Positions 1 to 8,169 of a stretch of DNA of 64,000 nucleotides are shown here, piece after piece. The notes beneath the pieces were generated by a model, which saw only the letters and a program-made list of their open reading frames with translations, searched no databases and was not told the DNA's origin. Made by a program: the position numbers and the translations under genes. This DNA is from Aquipuribacter hungaricus (GTDB taxonomy: Bacteria; Actinomycetota; Actinomycetes; Actinomycetales; JBBAYJ01). Positions within the stretch are counted from its first letter, which is position 1. Every line of letters begins with the position of its first letter. The stretch lies in NCBI RefSeq assembly GCF_042663885.1, contig NZ_JBHSXV010000001.1; one strand, written 5' to 3'.

Positions 1-1
1 C

Positions 2-703
2 GTGCACCCGGCCCCCGCCACGGGGCGCCCGGTGTGGCTGCACCACGGCAGCTCGATCAGCCAGGGCTCGGGCGCGGACGGGCCCACCGGCACGTGGCCG
101 GCCGTCGCGGCGGCCGCCGTCGGCGTCGACCTGGTCAACGTCGGCCTCGGGGGGAGCATGCTGCTCGACCCGTCGACCGCCCGGGCGCTGGCCGCCACCC
201 CGGCCGACCTGCTGAGCCTCGAGGTCGGCATCAACGTCGTCGGTGCGGACGTCATGCGGCTGCGGGCGTTCCGTGCCGCCCTGCACGGCTTCCTCGACAC
301 CCTGCGCGACGGCCACCCCACCGCCCCGCTGGTGCTGGTGTCACCGCTGCTGTGCCCGGTCCACGAGGACACGCCGGGACCGGGGGCGTTCGACCTGGAC
401 GCGCTGCGCGAGGGGCGGGTGCGGTTCCGGGCAAGCGGCGACCCCGCCGACGTCCCGGCGGGCCGGCTCACGCTGCGGGTGGTCCGCGACGAGGTGGCCC
501 GTGCGGTGGCGGAGCGACAGCCGGACGACCCGGCCCTGCACCTGGTCGACGGCCGCGCCCTCTACGGCGAGGAGGACGAGCGCCTGCGGCCCCTCCCGGA
601 CGGCCTGCACCCGGACGCCGCCACCCACCGCGAGGTCGGTCGGCGCTTCGCCCGGCTGGTCGGCGGCCCGGGCGGGGCCTTCTCGGGCACGCCGGCGGGG
701 TGA
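2..703 (+). CDS. SGNH/GDSL-type hydrolase, 3' part (5' end outside window)
   Basis: About 233 residues of a serine hydrolase of the SGNH (GDSL lipase/esterase) superfamily are present. The block I nucleophile region reads HHGSSISQG (residues about 14-22), a variant of GDS; a glycine-rich block II is seen as NVGLGGS, block III as GINVVG, and the Asp/His pair near the C terminus as PDGLHPD (about 199-205). The frame is open to the first base and the nucleophile sits very close to the GTG at position 2. Family members of this type often carry an N-terminal beta-sandwich domain, so the gene probably begins upstream of the window. Substrate cannot be read from sequence; a deacetylase or esterase acting on a carbohydrate or lipid is possible. 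It converges on the DUF3515 gene with only 4 bases between the stops. Confidence 0.75.
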   Translation: MHPAPATGRPVWLHHGSSISQGSGADGPTGTWPAVAAAAVGVDLVNVGLGGSMLLDPSTARALAATPADLLSLEVGINVVGADVMRLRAFRAALHGFLDTLRDGHPTAPLVLVSPLLCPVHEDTPGPGAFDLDALREGRVRFRASGDPADVPAGRLTLRVVRDEVARAVAERQPDDPALHLVDGRALYGEEDERLRPLPDGLHPDAATHREVGRRFARLVGGPGGAFSGTPAG

Positions 704-707
704 GCGC

Positions 708-1196
708 TCAGCCGGTGCACACCGCGGTGGCGGGCACCGCGGCGACGGCCTCGGCCAGGTCGGGCAGCACGGCGACGGGCGCCGGGCCGTAGGTCGCCGG
801 GACCTCGACCTCCACGGAGGGGTCCCGGCCGAAGGTCCGCACGATGGAGCCGCTGTCGTCGGAGGCCAGCACCACCCAGTCGACGTCCTCGCCGCCGCCG
901 GGCACGCTCACGCACGGCTGGGTGGAGGCCAGCACCGGTTCCTCGCCGCAGCGCAGCAGCACGGCCGGGTCGCCCCAGGCCGCGGTCCCCGCCCCGCGGG
1001 TCTCCCGCTCGGGCTGCCCCGCGAGCTCCGCGGGCAGCAGGGCGAGCACGTCCGCGCAGGCGTCCGAGGAGCCCTCCGGCGCGGCGGTCACCTGCACCGG
1101 GCCGGCGCAACCGGGGACCAGGGCGACCGCGGCGAGGCCCAGCAGCACCGGGACCGCGGCCCGGCGGGCGCGGCTCAGACGTTGACGACCGGGCAC
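708..1196 (-). CDS. DUF3515 family lipoprotein
   Basis: The protein of about 162 residues starts with a short basic stretch (RQRLSRARR), a hydrophobic run and a lipobox LVPGC, so it should be exported and lipid-anchored at the outer face of the membrane. The mature part has spaced cysteines (DACADVL, LLRCGEE, TQPCVSV, AVCTG) that could form two disulfides, as expected for the actinobacterial DUF3515 family. Its function is unknown. I chose the GTG at 1196 because it supplies the positive n-region; it overlaps the end of the Lrp-domain gene by 22 bases, which suggests translational coupling. DUF3515 next to an Lrp ligand-binding domain gene and thiL is a conserved actinobacterial arrangement, which supports the call more than the sequence alone does. 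Confidence 0.7.
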   Translation of the reverse strand: MPGRQRLSRARRAAVPVLLGLAAVALVPGCAGPVQVTAAPEGSSDACADVLALLPAELAGQPERETRGAGTAAWGDPAVLLRCGEEPVLASTQPCVSVPGGGEDVDWVVLASDDSGSIVRTFGRDPSVEVEVPATYGPAPVAVLPDLAEAVAAVPATAVCTG

Positions 1197-1408
1197 GTGA
1201 GGGTGCGGGTGATGCCGGACAGCTCCTGGACCCGCGCCACGACCAGGCGGCCGAGCTCGTCGAGGGTCTCGGCCTGCACCTTGGCGACGACGTCGTAGGG
1301 GCCGGTGACGTTCTCCACCGACACGGTCTCGGTCATGCTGCGGATGGCGTCGGAGACGCTGCCCGCCTTGCCGACCTCGGTCTGCACGAGGATGTACGCC
1401 TGCACCAT
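1175..1408 (-). CDS. Stand-alone Lrp/AsnC ligand-binding (RAM) domain protein
   Basis: This 77-residue protein is only the C-terminal half of an Lrp/AsnC regulator: an alpha-beta RAM domain with the pattern AYILVQTEVGKAGSV at the start and GPYDVVAKVQA in the middle, then a terminal strand TRTLTCPVVNV. There is no helix-turn-helix, so it cannot bind DNA by itself. In characterised Lrp proteins this domain binds amino acids and forms dimers and octamers, so it may sense an amino acid or modulate a full-length Lrp partner. It is divergent from thiL, with only 29 bases between the two starts, and lies upstream of the DUF3515 lipoprotein in the same direction. The start is the ATG at 1408. Confidence 0.8.
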   Translation of the reverse strand: MVQAYILVQTEVGKAGSVSDAIRSMTETVSVENVTGPYDVVAKVQAETLDELGRLVVARVQELSGITRTLTCPVVNV

Positions 1409-1414
1409 CCGCCG

Positions 1415-1420
1415 ACCGTA
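1415..1420 (-). promoter_or_regulatory. Candidate -10 element for the Lrp-domain gene
   Basis: On the minus strand TACGGT lies six bases before the ATG at 1408. This matches the TANNNT pattern and the spacing expected for a leaderless transcript. No clear -35 was seen and no ribosome binding site fits in the gap. Confidence 0.35.
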
Positions 1421-1437
1421 TCGCGAGGAGACCGACC

Positions 1438-2490
1438 ATGGCGCTGGACCCCGGGGCGGTCTCCGGCGCTGGCGTGACGGTCGCCGACGTGGGGGAGGAC
1501 GCGCTGGTCAGGGCCGTCGTCGCCCGCCTCGCCGTCGCCTCGACCACCACGGGACCGGCCCGCGTGCTCGTGGGCCCCGGCGACGACGCCGCCGTGCTGG
1601 ACCTGGACGGCCCGCTCGTGACGAGCACCGACACCCTCGTGCAGGACGTCGACTTCCGGCTCGACTGGTCCAGCGGGTACGAGGTGGGCCGCAAGGCCGC
1701 CGTGCAGGTGCTCGCCGACGTGGAGGCGATGGGGGCCGTCCCGGTCGGCCTGGTCCTCGCGCTCGTCGTCCCCGGGTCGACGCCGGTGTCCTGGTGCCTC
1801 GACCTCGCCGACGGCCTGGCCGCGGAGGCGGGGGCGGCCGGCGCCGCGGTGCTCGGCGGCGACGTCGCCGACGGGGGCGCCCTCGTGCTCACCGGCACCT
1901 CCTCCGGCGTGCTCGTCGGGCCGGGCGGTCCGGTCGGCAGGGGCGGCGCCCGCCCCGGTGACGTCGTCGTGCTCGGTCCGGCAGGTGCGCCGCTCGGGTC
2001 GTCCGCGGCGGGCCTCGCGGTGCTGCTGGCCGGGGCCGGCGCGGGCGCAGGGGCGGCTGGGGCGGGGGCCGCCGGCCGGGTCGCCGCCGTCCACCGCTCG
2101 CCCGTGGTCGACCACACCGCCGGTCCCCGTGCCCGTGACGCCGGCGCCCGGGCGATGATCGACGTCAGCGACGGCCTGGTCCGCGACGCCACCCGGGTCG
2201 CGCGGGCCTCCGGTGTCGTCCTGGCGCTGGACCTCGCCAGCCCGGCGCTGCGGCCCTCGGCGGACCTGCACGAGGTGGCGGGGCTGCTGGGCGCCGACGC
2301 CCAGGAGTGGGTGCTCACCAGCGGTGAGGAGCACGCGATGCTCGCCGTCCTGCCGCCCGGTCGTGCGCTGCCCGACGGGTTCACGCCAGTGGGGCAGGTC
2401 GGGCCGCCGGAGGACGACGGCTGGACCGGGGTCGTCGTCGACGGGGTCCGGCGGACCGACGCGGGCGGCTGGGTGCACTACCCGTCCTGA
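1438..2490 (+). CDS. thiL: Thiamine-monophosphate kinase
   Basis: ThiL phosphorylates thiamine monophosphate with ATP to give thiamine diphosphate, the final step of vitamin B1 cofactor synthesis in the cytosol. The 350-residue length is normal. The family's metal and nucleotide motifs are seen: GPGDDAAVL at residues 46-54, STDTLVQDVDF at 63-73, GRKAAVQVLADVEAMGA around 83-99, LGGD near 139, and MIDVSDGLVRD near 240. The C terminus carries the EEHAML and GWVHY segments typical of ThiL. A run of alanine and glycine (about 197-212) is a low-complexity insert. Start ATG follows GAGGAG by nine bases. The stop is followed by the convergent rpmB gene 144 bases downstream. Confidence 0.93.
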   Translation: MALDPGAVSGAGVTVADVGEDALVRAVVARLAVASTTTGPARVLVGPGDDAAVLDLDGPLVTSTDTLVQDVDFRLDWSSGYEVGRKAAVQVLADVEAMGAVPVGLVLALVVPGSTPVSWCLDLADGLAAEAGAAGAAVLGGDVADGGALVLTGTSSGVLVGPGGPVGRGGARPGDVVVLGPAGAPLGSSAAGLAVLLAGAGAGAGAAGAGAAGRVAAVHRSPVVDHTAGPRARDAGARAMIDVSDGLVRDATRVARASGVVLALDLASPALRPSADLHEVAGLLGADAQEWVLTSGEEHAMLAVLPPGRALPDGFTPVGQVGPPEDDGWTGVVVDGVRRTDAGGWVHYPS

Positions 2491-2634
2491 GGGCTGCGGC
2501 AGCGCCGGCCACCCGAGGAGCGACGCCGCCCGACCCCGGGGGACCGGCTCGACCACCGTGGCAGCACGACGACGGCCGCCGACCCGGAGGTCGACGGCCG
2601 TGAGGTGGTGCGGGGCGGCAGAGCCGCCGGGGGG
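2491..2634. other. Gap between convergent thiL and rpmB with hairpin
   Basis: No gene is seen here. Just beyond the rpmB stop, 2614-2628 forms GGCGGC-AGA-GCCGCC, a six-pair hairpin that reads the same on both strands and could end both transcripts. A longer imperfect pairing joins 2573-2583 with 2590-2600 (one mismatch). There is no T tract, which is usual for such GC-rich genomes. Confidence 0.45.
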
Positions 2635-2820
2635 TCAGCGGGTGACCTTGCCCGCCTTGAGGCAGGAGGTGCACACGTTGACGCGCTTCGGCGTGGCGCC
2701 CACCATCGCCCGGACCCGCTGGATGTTCGGGTTCCAGCGCCGCTTGGTGCGGCGGTGGGAGTGGGAGATGCTGTGGCCGAAGCCGGGGCCCTTGCCGCAG
2801 ACGTCGCAGGTGGCAGCCAC
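2635..2820 (-). CDS. rpmB: 50S ribosomal protein L28, zinc-ribbon type
   Basis: The 61-residue protein is L28 of the large ribosomal subunit. It starts VAATCDVCGKGPGFG and contains the family signature HRRTKRRWNPN. Two CxxC pairs (CDVC near the N terminus and CTSC near the C terminus) make this the zinc-binding C+ form; many actinobacteria also encode a zinc-free paralogue used when zinc is scarce, controlled by Zur. The start is GTG at 2820, preceded by GAGGAG at a good distance. On the minus strand a TACCCT at 2932-2937 could be the -10 of its promoter, but no convincing -35 is present. It is monocistronic and divergent from the DhaL-domain kinase. Confidence 0.95.
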   Translation of the reverse strand: MAATCDVCGKGPGFGHSISHSHRRTKRRWNPNIQRVRAMVGATPKRVNVCTSCLKAGKVTR

Positions 2821-3003
2821 GGGTAACTCCTCGGGAGGTCGGTGTCTGGGCCCGGCGGGGCCCGTACGGGCGGTCGGCCCGGGTGCGGGCCGTCCTCGTG
2901 CGTCCCCGGGATCCCGGTGAGCAACCACGACAGGGTAGCGGATCCGGCAGGACCGCTCCGACCGCAGCCGGTGCGCCCGGGACCGTGCGTCCGGGGTGGT
3001 CCG

Positions 3004-3016
3004 TATCCTCCCGCGC
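3004..3016 (+). promoter_or_regulatory. Candidate -10 element, leaderless start of the DhaL-domain gene
   Basis: TATCCT at 3004-3009 is followed by exactly seven bases and then the ATG at 3017. The spacing would place the transcription start on the A of the start codon. There is no purine-rich ribosome binding site in front of the ATG. Confidence 0.45.
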
Positions 3017-4672
3017 ATGACCGGGCCGGAGGACGACGTCGTGCTCGACGGCGCCGGCCTGCGTGCCTGGGCCCGTCTGGTCGCCTCCCGGCTCGACGGC
3101 GCCCGTGCGGACATCGACGCGCTCAACGTCTTCCCCGTGCCCGACGGCGACACCGGGACCAACCTCGCCCTCACGGTCGGCGGTGCGGTGACCGAGCCCG
3201 GCGGGGACCTGGCCCGGGCCCTGCTCGTCCACGCCCGCGGCAACTCCGGCGTCATCGCCAGCCAGCTGGTGCGCGGCTGGGCCGACGTGCTCACCGCCCC
3301 CGTCCGCGGCGCCGGGGTCGGCCCGGAGCTGCTGGCCAAGGCGCTGCGCCGCGGCGACGATCTGGCGTGGGCGGCCGTCGCCGACCCCCAGGAGGGGACG
3401 GTGCTCACGGTGTCCCGGGCAGCCGCCGAGGCCGCCGAGAGGGCGGCCTCCGCCGGCAGCGGTCTGCTGGGGACCGTCGACGCGCTCGTCGCGGCCGCCG
3501 AGGAGGCGCTGGCACGCACCCCCGCGCAGCTGCCGGCCCTGGCCGCGGCCGGGGTCGTCGACGCGGGCGGCGCGGGGCTCGTGCTGGCGCTGGTGGCGCT
3601 GCGCGACGTCGTCCACGGCACCGCCGGGGCGGTCGAGCCAGGGGACCCAGGGGCGACCGGCACCCCGGCGGGCGCACCCGGGCCCGGCGCCGTCCCGGGT
3701 GCCGACCTGCAGCCCGGCGGGCCCGGCTACGAGGTGATGTACCTGCTCGCGGCTGACGACGAGGGCGCCGTCGACACGCTGCGGGCCGCGCTGCTCGCCC
3801 TGGGCGACAGCGTCCTCGTGGTCGGGGGCGGCGACCTGTGGCACGTGCACGTCCACACCGACGACCCCGGTGCCGCCGTCGAGGCCGGCCTCGCGGCGGG
3901 TCGGCCGAGCGCCGTCCGCATCACCCACTTCGCCGCCGCCCGCGCCGCGCAGCACGAGCGAATTGCCGACGCCGCCCTGCCACGAGACCAGGCGCACGGC
4001 CACGGACCCGGGCTGGCGGTCGTCGCCTGCGCGGCGGGCGCGGCCACCGAGGAGCTGTGCCGGGCCGGCGGCGCCACCGTCGTCCCGAGCGCACCGGGGG
4101 CGAGGGCCAGCACCGGCGACCTGCTCGCGGCCGTCGTCGCGGCAGGGGAGGGCGGCCGCAGGGTGCTCCTGCTGCCCAACGACGCGGAGACGGCGGCGGT
4201 CGCGCACCAGGCCGCCCTGGCCGCCGAGGAGCAGGGCGTCACCGCGGTCGTCGCGCGGTCCCGCTCGCAGGTGCAGGTGCTCGCCGCCCTGGCCGTGCTG
4301 GGCGGCGGCCCGGTCGACGACGTCGTCGGGGCGCTGCGCTCCGCGGCCGCCGCGGTCGAGGGCTGCCGCCACGGCGCGGTGGCGGTCGCCGCGCGGGCCG
4401 CGAGCACCCCGGCGGGCCCCTGCCGGCCCGGCGACGCCGTCGGCACCGTCGGCCGCGACGTGGTGGCCGTCGGCACCGACCCCGTCGAGGTCGCGGTGCA
4501 GGTCGTCGAGCACCTGGGCGGGGACGTCGAGCTCGTCACCGTCCTGCCGGGCCTGGACGGTGCGCCCGTCGCCGCCGCGCTCGCCGCGCGGCTGCGCGCC
4601 GACGGCCGGGTGACGGTGGACGTCTGCGGCGGCGGCCAGCCCCGCTACCTGCTGCTGCTCGGGTGCGAGTGA
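3017..4672 (+). CDS. DhaL/DAK2-domain kinase, FakA (YloV)-like
   Basis: The 551-residue protein begins with a DhaL (DAK2) domain. The phosphate- and metal-binding motif NVFPVPDGDTGTN sits at about residues 36-48, and HARGNSGVI at about 73-81 is also typical. The middle and C-terminal parts match the FakA/YloV layout, in which DhaL binds ATP and the C-terminal domain binds a fatty-acid carrier. In firmicutes FakA phosphorylates fatty acids held by FakB (DegV family); whether that holds here is inference, because no degV-type gene is in the window. The position directly before recG, with only one base between stop and start, is conserved in actinobacteria and suggests co-transcription. Low-complexity alanine and glycine insertions lie near residues 205-240. 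Confidence 0.8.
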   Translation: MTGPEDDVVLDGAGLRAWARLVASRLDGARADIDALNVFPVPDGDTGTNLALTVGGAVTEPGGDLARALLVHARGNSGVIASQLVRGWADVLTAPVRGAGVGPELLAKALRRGDDLAWAAVADPQEGTVLTVSRAAAEAAERAASAGSGLLGTVDALVAAAEEALARTPAQLPALAAAGVVDAGGAGLVLALVALRDVVHGTAGAVEPGDPGATGTPAGAPGPGAVPGADLQPGGPGYEVMYLLAADDEGAVDTLRAALLALGDSVLVVGGGDLWHVHVHTDDPGAAVEAGLAAGRPSAVRITHFAAARAAQHERIADAALPRDQAHGHGPGLAVVACAAGAATEELCRAGGATVVPSAPGARASTGDLLAAVVAAGEGGRRVLLLPNDAETAAVAHQAALAAEEQGVTAVVARSRSQVQVLAALAVLGGGPVDDVVGALRSAAAAVEGCRHGAVAVAARAASTPAGPCRPGDAVGTVGRDVVAVGTDPVEVAVQVVEHLGGDVELVTVLPGLDGAPVAAALAARLRADGRVTVDVCGGGQPRYLLLLGCE

Positions 4673-4673
4673 C

Positions 4674-6932
4674 GTGGCCCCCGCCCCCGCCGCCCCGGAG
4701 ACCCCCCGCCGCCTGGACACCCCGCTGGAGCGGGAGCTCGGCCCCAAGACCGCCGAGCGGCTGGAGAGCCTGGGCCTGCGCACGGTCGCGGACCTGCTCG
4801 AGCACTACCCGCGCCGCTGGACCTCCCGCGGCGACCTCACGTCCTTCGACGGGCTGCGCGAGGCCGAGCACGTCACCGTCCACGCCGACGTCGTCAGCGC
4901 CACGAGCCGCCACATGCGCCAGCGGAAGGGGACGATCACCGAGGTCGTCGTCACCGACGGCCGCACCCGGCTGGACCTCGTGTTCTTCAACCAGCGCTTC
5001 CGCGAGGGCCAGCTCAAGCCGGGGGTGTCCGGCTTCTTCTCCGGCAAGGTGAGCCGTCGCGGCGGACGGTTGCAGCTGCTGCAGCCGGACATGCAGCTGC
5101 ACGGCTCGGACGACTTCGACCGGGTCGTGGCCGAGGGCTACGCCGACGAGTGGGCCGGGCGCCTCACGCCGGTCTACCCGGCCACGGCGAAGGCCCAGAC
5201 CTGGCACGTCCAGGCCGCGGTCCGGCAGGTGCTCGACACCCTCGTCGAGGACGAGGTCCCGGACCCGGTGCCCGCGGACGTGCGCGCCCGGCACGGCCTG
5301 CTCGGGCGCCTCGAGGCGCTGCGGCTCGTGCACTCCCCGGCCGACGACGCCGAGCGCGAGGCCGGCGAGGCCGCGCTCCGCTTCGCCGAGGCGTTCGTCC
5401 TGCAGACCGGCCTGGTGCGGGGCCGGGCGCGCGCCCGCACCGTCGAGGCCACCCGCTACGTGCCCCGCCCCGGCGGGCTGCTCGAGCGCTTCGACGCCGC
5501 GCTGCCGTTCACCCTCACCGACGGCCAGCGCCGGGTGGGGGAGCAGGTGCTGGGCGACCTCGGCTCCGGGCACCCGATGCAGCGGCTGCTCCAGGGCGAG
5601 GTCGGCTCCGGCAAGACGCTGGTGGCGCTGCGGGCGATGCTCGCCGTCGTCGAGGCGGGCGGGCAGGCCGTGATGCTCGCCCCCACCGAGGTCCTCGCCG
5701 CCCAGCACGCCCGGTCCCTGTCCGCCGCGCTCGGCCCGCTCGGCCGGGCGGGGACGCTCGACGGCGACCCCGACGGCACCCGCGTCACCCTGCTGACCGG
5801 CTCCGCGCCGACGGCCGTGCGGCGCCGGGCGCTGCTCGACATCGTCACCGGCGAGGCCGGCGTCGTCGTCGGCACCCACGCCCTGCTGTCGGACACCGTC
5901 GAGTTCCACGACCTGGGCCTGGTCGTCGTCGACGAGCAGCACCGCTTCGGCGTCGAGCAGCGCGACGCCCTGCGCGCCCGGGGCGTCGGCGTCCACGTCC
6001 TCGTCATGACCGCCACGCCCATCCCGCGCACCGTGGCCATGACGGTCTTCGGCGACCTCGACACCAGCGTGCTCGACGAGCTCCCGTCGGGGCGGCGGCC
6101 GATCACCACGCACGTCGTCGGCCTGTCCGAGCGGCCCGCCTGGGCGCAGCGGGTCTGGCAGCGGGTGCGGGAGGAGGTCGACGCGGGGCGCCAGGCGTTC
6201 GTCGTCTGCGGCCGGATCGGCGCCGACGCGGGCGAGGAGGACGGCGCCCTCGACGCCCCGGATGCCGGTGGCGATCCGGACGGGGCGGACGGGCCTGAGG
6301 ACGGCCCGCAGCGCCCGCCGGCGGCGTCGGTCCTGGACACCATGGAGCTGCTCGCGGTGCAGCCCGCGCTCGCCGGCTGCCGGGTCCGCATGCTGCACGG
6401 GCGCATGGCGTCGGAGGAGAAGGACGCCGTCATGCAGGAGGTGGTCGGGGGCGGTGTCGACGTCCTCGTGGCGACCACCGTCATCGAGGTCGGCGTCGAC
6501 GTGCCCAACGCCACCGTCATGGTCGTCCTGGACGCCGACCGCTTCGGGGTGTCCCAGCTGCACCAGCTGCGCGGCCGGATCGGCCGCGGCGGGCACCCGG
6601 GGCTCTGCCTGCTCGTCACAGGGCTGCCGCCGGGGGCCGAGGCCCGGGAGCGGCTCGACGCGGTGGCCTCGACCACCGACGGCTTCGAGCTGGCCCGCTT
6701 CGACCTCAGCAGCCGCCGGGAGGGCGACGTCCTCGGGGCCGCCCAGTCCGGGGCCCGCTCGTCGCTGCGGCTGCTGCGCGTCGTCGACGACCTGGACGTC
6801 ATCACCGCCGCGCGGGCGGAGGCCGAGACGGTGCTCGCCGAGGACCCCGCGCTCGAGCAGCACCCCGCGCTCGCCGAGGCGGTCGAGGTCGCCCTGGCCG
6901 GCGGGCGCGAGGCGTGGCTGGCCCGTGGCTGA
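4674..6932 (+). CDS. recG: ATP-dependent DNA helicase RecG
   Basis: RecG remodels stalled replication forks and branched DNA. The 752-residue protein has the expected order: an N-terminal wedge/OB domain (about 1-250), a DEAD-like helicase domain with Walker A GEVGSGKT near residue 305 and the diagnostic DEQHRFG box near 420, MTATPIPRT (motif III), and the helicase C domain with HGRM, TTVIEVGVDVPNA and QLHQLRGRIGRG. An acidic insertion of about 35 residues (GEEDGALDAPDAGG and onward) separates two strands near residues 521-550; it is absent from most homologues I know and is probably a surface loop. Start GTG lies one base after the stop of the preceding kinase gene. Confidence 0.95.
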   Translation: MAPAPAAPETPRRLDTPLERELGPKTAERLESLGLRTVADLLEHYPRRWTSRGDLTSFDGLREAEHVTVHADVVSATSRHMRQRKGTITEVVVTDGRTRLDLVFFNQRFREGQLKPGVSGFFSGKVSRRGGRLQLLQPDMQLHGSDDFDRVVAEGYADEWAGRLTPVYPATAKAQTWHVQAAVRQVLDTLVEDEVPDPVPADVRARHGLLGRLEALRLVHSPADDAEREAGEAALRFAEAFVLQTGLVRGRARARTVEATRYVPRPGGLLERFDAALPFTLTDGQRRVGEQVLGDLGSGHPMQRLLQGEVGSGKTLVALRAMLAVVEAGGQAVMLAPTEVLAAQHARSLSAALGPLGRAGTLDGDPDGTRVTLLTGSAPTAVRRRALLDIVTGEAGVVVGTHALLSDTVEFHDLGLVVVDEQHRFGVEQRDALRARGVGVHVLVMTATPIPRTVAMTVFGDLDTSVLDELPSGRRPITTHVVGLSERPAWAQRVWQRVREEVDAGRQAFVVCGRIGADAGEEDGALDAPDAGGDPDGADGPEDGPQRPPAASVLDTMELLAVQPALAGCRVRMLHGRMASEEKDAVMQEVVGGGVDVLVATTVIEVGVDVPNATVMVVLDADRFGVSQLHQLRGRIGRGGHPGLCLLVTGLPPGAEARERLDAVASTTDGFELARFDLSSRREGDVLGAAQSGARSSLRLLRVVDDLDVITAARAEAETVLAEDPALEQHPALAEAVEVALAGGREAWLARG

Positions 6933-6972
6933 CAGGCTGCGCGCGTGAGGACCGCCCTGTGAGGACCGTCGC

Positions 6973-7524
6973 GTGAGGATCGTCGCCGGCAGCGCCCGGG
7001 GCCGTCGGCTCGCCGTCCCGCCGGGGACCGGGACCCGCCCCACGTCCGACCGCACGCGGGAGGCGGTGTTCGGCCGGCTCGACGCGTGGCGCGCCGTCGA
7101 CGGCGCGGAGGTCCTCGACCTCTACTGCGGCTCCGGGGCGCTGGCCCTGGAGGCGCTGAGCCGCGGTGCCGCGGGGGCGGTCGGGGTGGAGGCGGACCGG
7201 GTGGCCGCCCGGGTGGCGGCCGACAACGCCCGCACCCTCGACCTGCCGCTGTCCGTCGTCCAGGACCGGGTGTCCCGCTACGTCGCCGCCCCCGGCCCGT
7301 CGTTCGACCTGGTCCTGCTCGACCCGCCCTACTCCCTCGACGGGCCCGAGCTGGCGCAGGTGCTCGGCGCGGTGGCCGCGCGCTGCCGGCCCGACGCGGT
7401 CGTCGTCGTCGAGCGCTCCGCCCGCAGCCCGGAGCCGGTGTGGCCGGCCGCGCTCGACCCGCTGGAGCCGAGGACGTACGGCGAGACCAGGGTGTGGTTC
7501 GCCGAGCTAGCGTCGCCGTCATGA
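6973..7524 (+). CDS. rsmD: 16S rRNA (guanine966-N2)-methyltransferase RsmD
   Basis: RsmD methylates G966 of 16S rRNA with S-adenosylmethionine. The 183-residue protein shows MRIVAGSARGRRL at the start, RPTSDRTREAVF, the SAM-binding VLDLYCGSGALALEALSRGA near residues 45-64 and the catalytic DPPY at about 116-119. All are diagnostic. The GTG at 6973 is the first in-frame start giving the conserved MRIV terminus. Its TGA overlaps the ATG of coaD (ATGA), so the two are translationally coupled, an arrangement found across bacteria. Confidence 0.94.
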   Translation: MRIVAGSARGRRLAVPPGTGTRPTSDRTREAVFGRLDAWRAVDGAEVLDLYCGSGALALEALSRGAAGAVGVEADRVAARVAADNARTLDLPLSVVQDRVSRYVAAPGPSFDLVLLDPPYSLDGPELAQVLGAVAARCRPDAVVVVERSARSPEPVWPAALDPLEPRTYGETRVWFAELASPS

Positions 7525-8042
7525 CCGCACCCGCGACCGGTCCGCAGGACGCCCCCCGCCTGGCCGTCTGCCCCGGTAGCTACGACCCCGTGACCCTCGG
7601 CCACGTGGACGTCATCGCGCGGGCGGCCGTGCTCTTCCCCGCCGTCGTCGCCGCCGTCGTCCACAACCCGGGCAAGGCGGGGCTGTTCCCCACAGACGAG
7701 CGCGCGGAGCTGCTCCGCCAGGTGCTGGCCGAGGACCCGCGCACCGCCGGCGTCCGGGTGGACGTCGTCGCCGGGGGCCTGCTCGTGGACTACTGCCGAG
7801 AGGTCGGCGCCGTCGCGGTCGTCAAGGGCCTGCGCGGGGGGACCGACTTCGCCTACGAGCTGCCGATGGCGCTGATGAACCGGCACCTCACGGGGCTGGA
7901 GACGGTGTTCCTGCCCGGCGCACCCCGCTACGAGCACATCTCGTCCTCGCTGGTGAAGGAGGTCGCCCGCCACGGCGGCGACGTCTCCGACCTGGTGCCG
8001 CCGCTGGTGCTCGGGCCGATGGCGCGCCGCCTGGCCGGCTGA
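7521..8042 (+). CDS. coaD: Phosphopantetheine adenylyltransferase
   Basis: CoaD transfers AMP from ATP to 4'-phosphopantetheine to form dephospho-CoA, the penultimate step of coenzyme A synthesis. The 173-residue protein has CPGSYDPVTLGH (the nucleotidyltransferase TLGH motif) at about residues 16-27, VVKGLRGGTDFAYE near 101-114, and SSSLVKE (the ISSTxxR-like loop) near 142. An N-terminal extension of about 13 residues precedes the usual start. It overlaps rsmD by four bases. Confidence 0.95.
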   Translation: MTAPATGPQDAPRLAVCPGSYDPVTLGHVDVIARAAVLFPAVVAAVVHNPGKAGLFPTDERAELLRQVLAEDPRTAGVRVDVVAGGLLVDYCREVGAVAVVKGLRGGTDFAYELPMALMNRHLTGLETVFLPGAPRYEHISSSLVKEVARHGGDVSDLVPPLVLGPMARRLAG

Positions 8043-8068
8043 GGCGTCCGGCGGCCGTGCCGGGCCGG

Positions 8069-8098
8069 TTTGGGCCCGCCCCCGGCGGACGGTACCTT
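8069..8098 (+). promoter_or_regulatory. Candidate promoter for DUF177-rpmF
   Basis: TTTGGG at 8069-8074 and TACCTT at 8093-8098 are separated by 18 bases, consistent with a housekeeping sigma promoter. A GGAAGG ribosome binding site follows at 8159-8164 before the GTG at 8170. Confidence 0.35.
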
Positions 8099-8169
8099 TG
8101 GCGGCTGGCCCTGCCGCGACCCACGTCGCGCGGGCAGCTCCCACCCCAGACTCCCCAGGAAGGCCCCAC

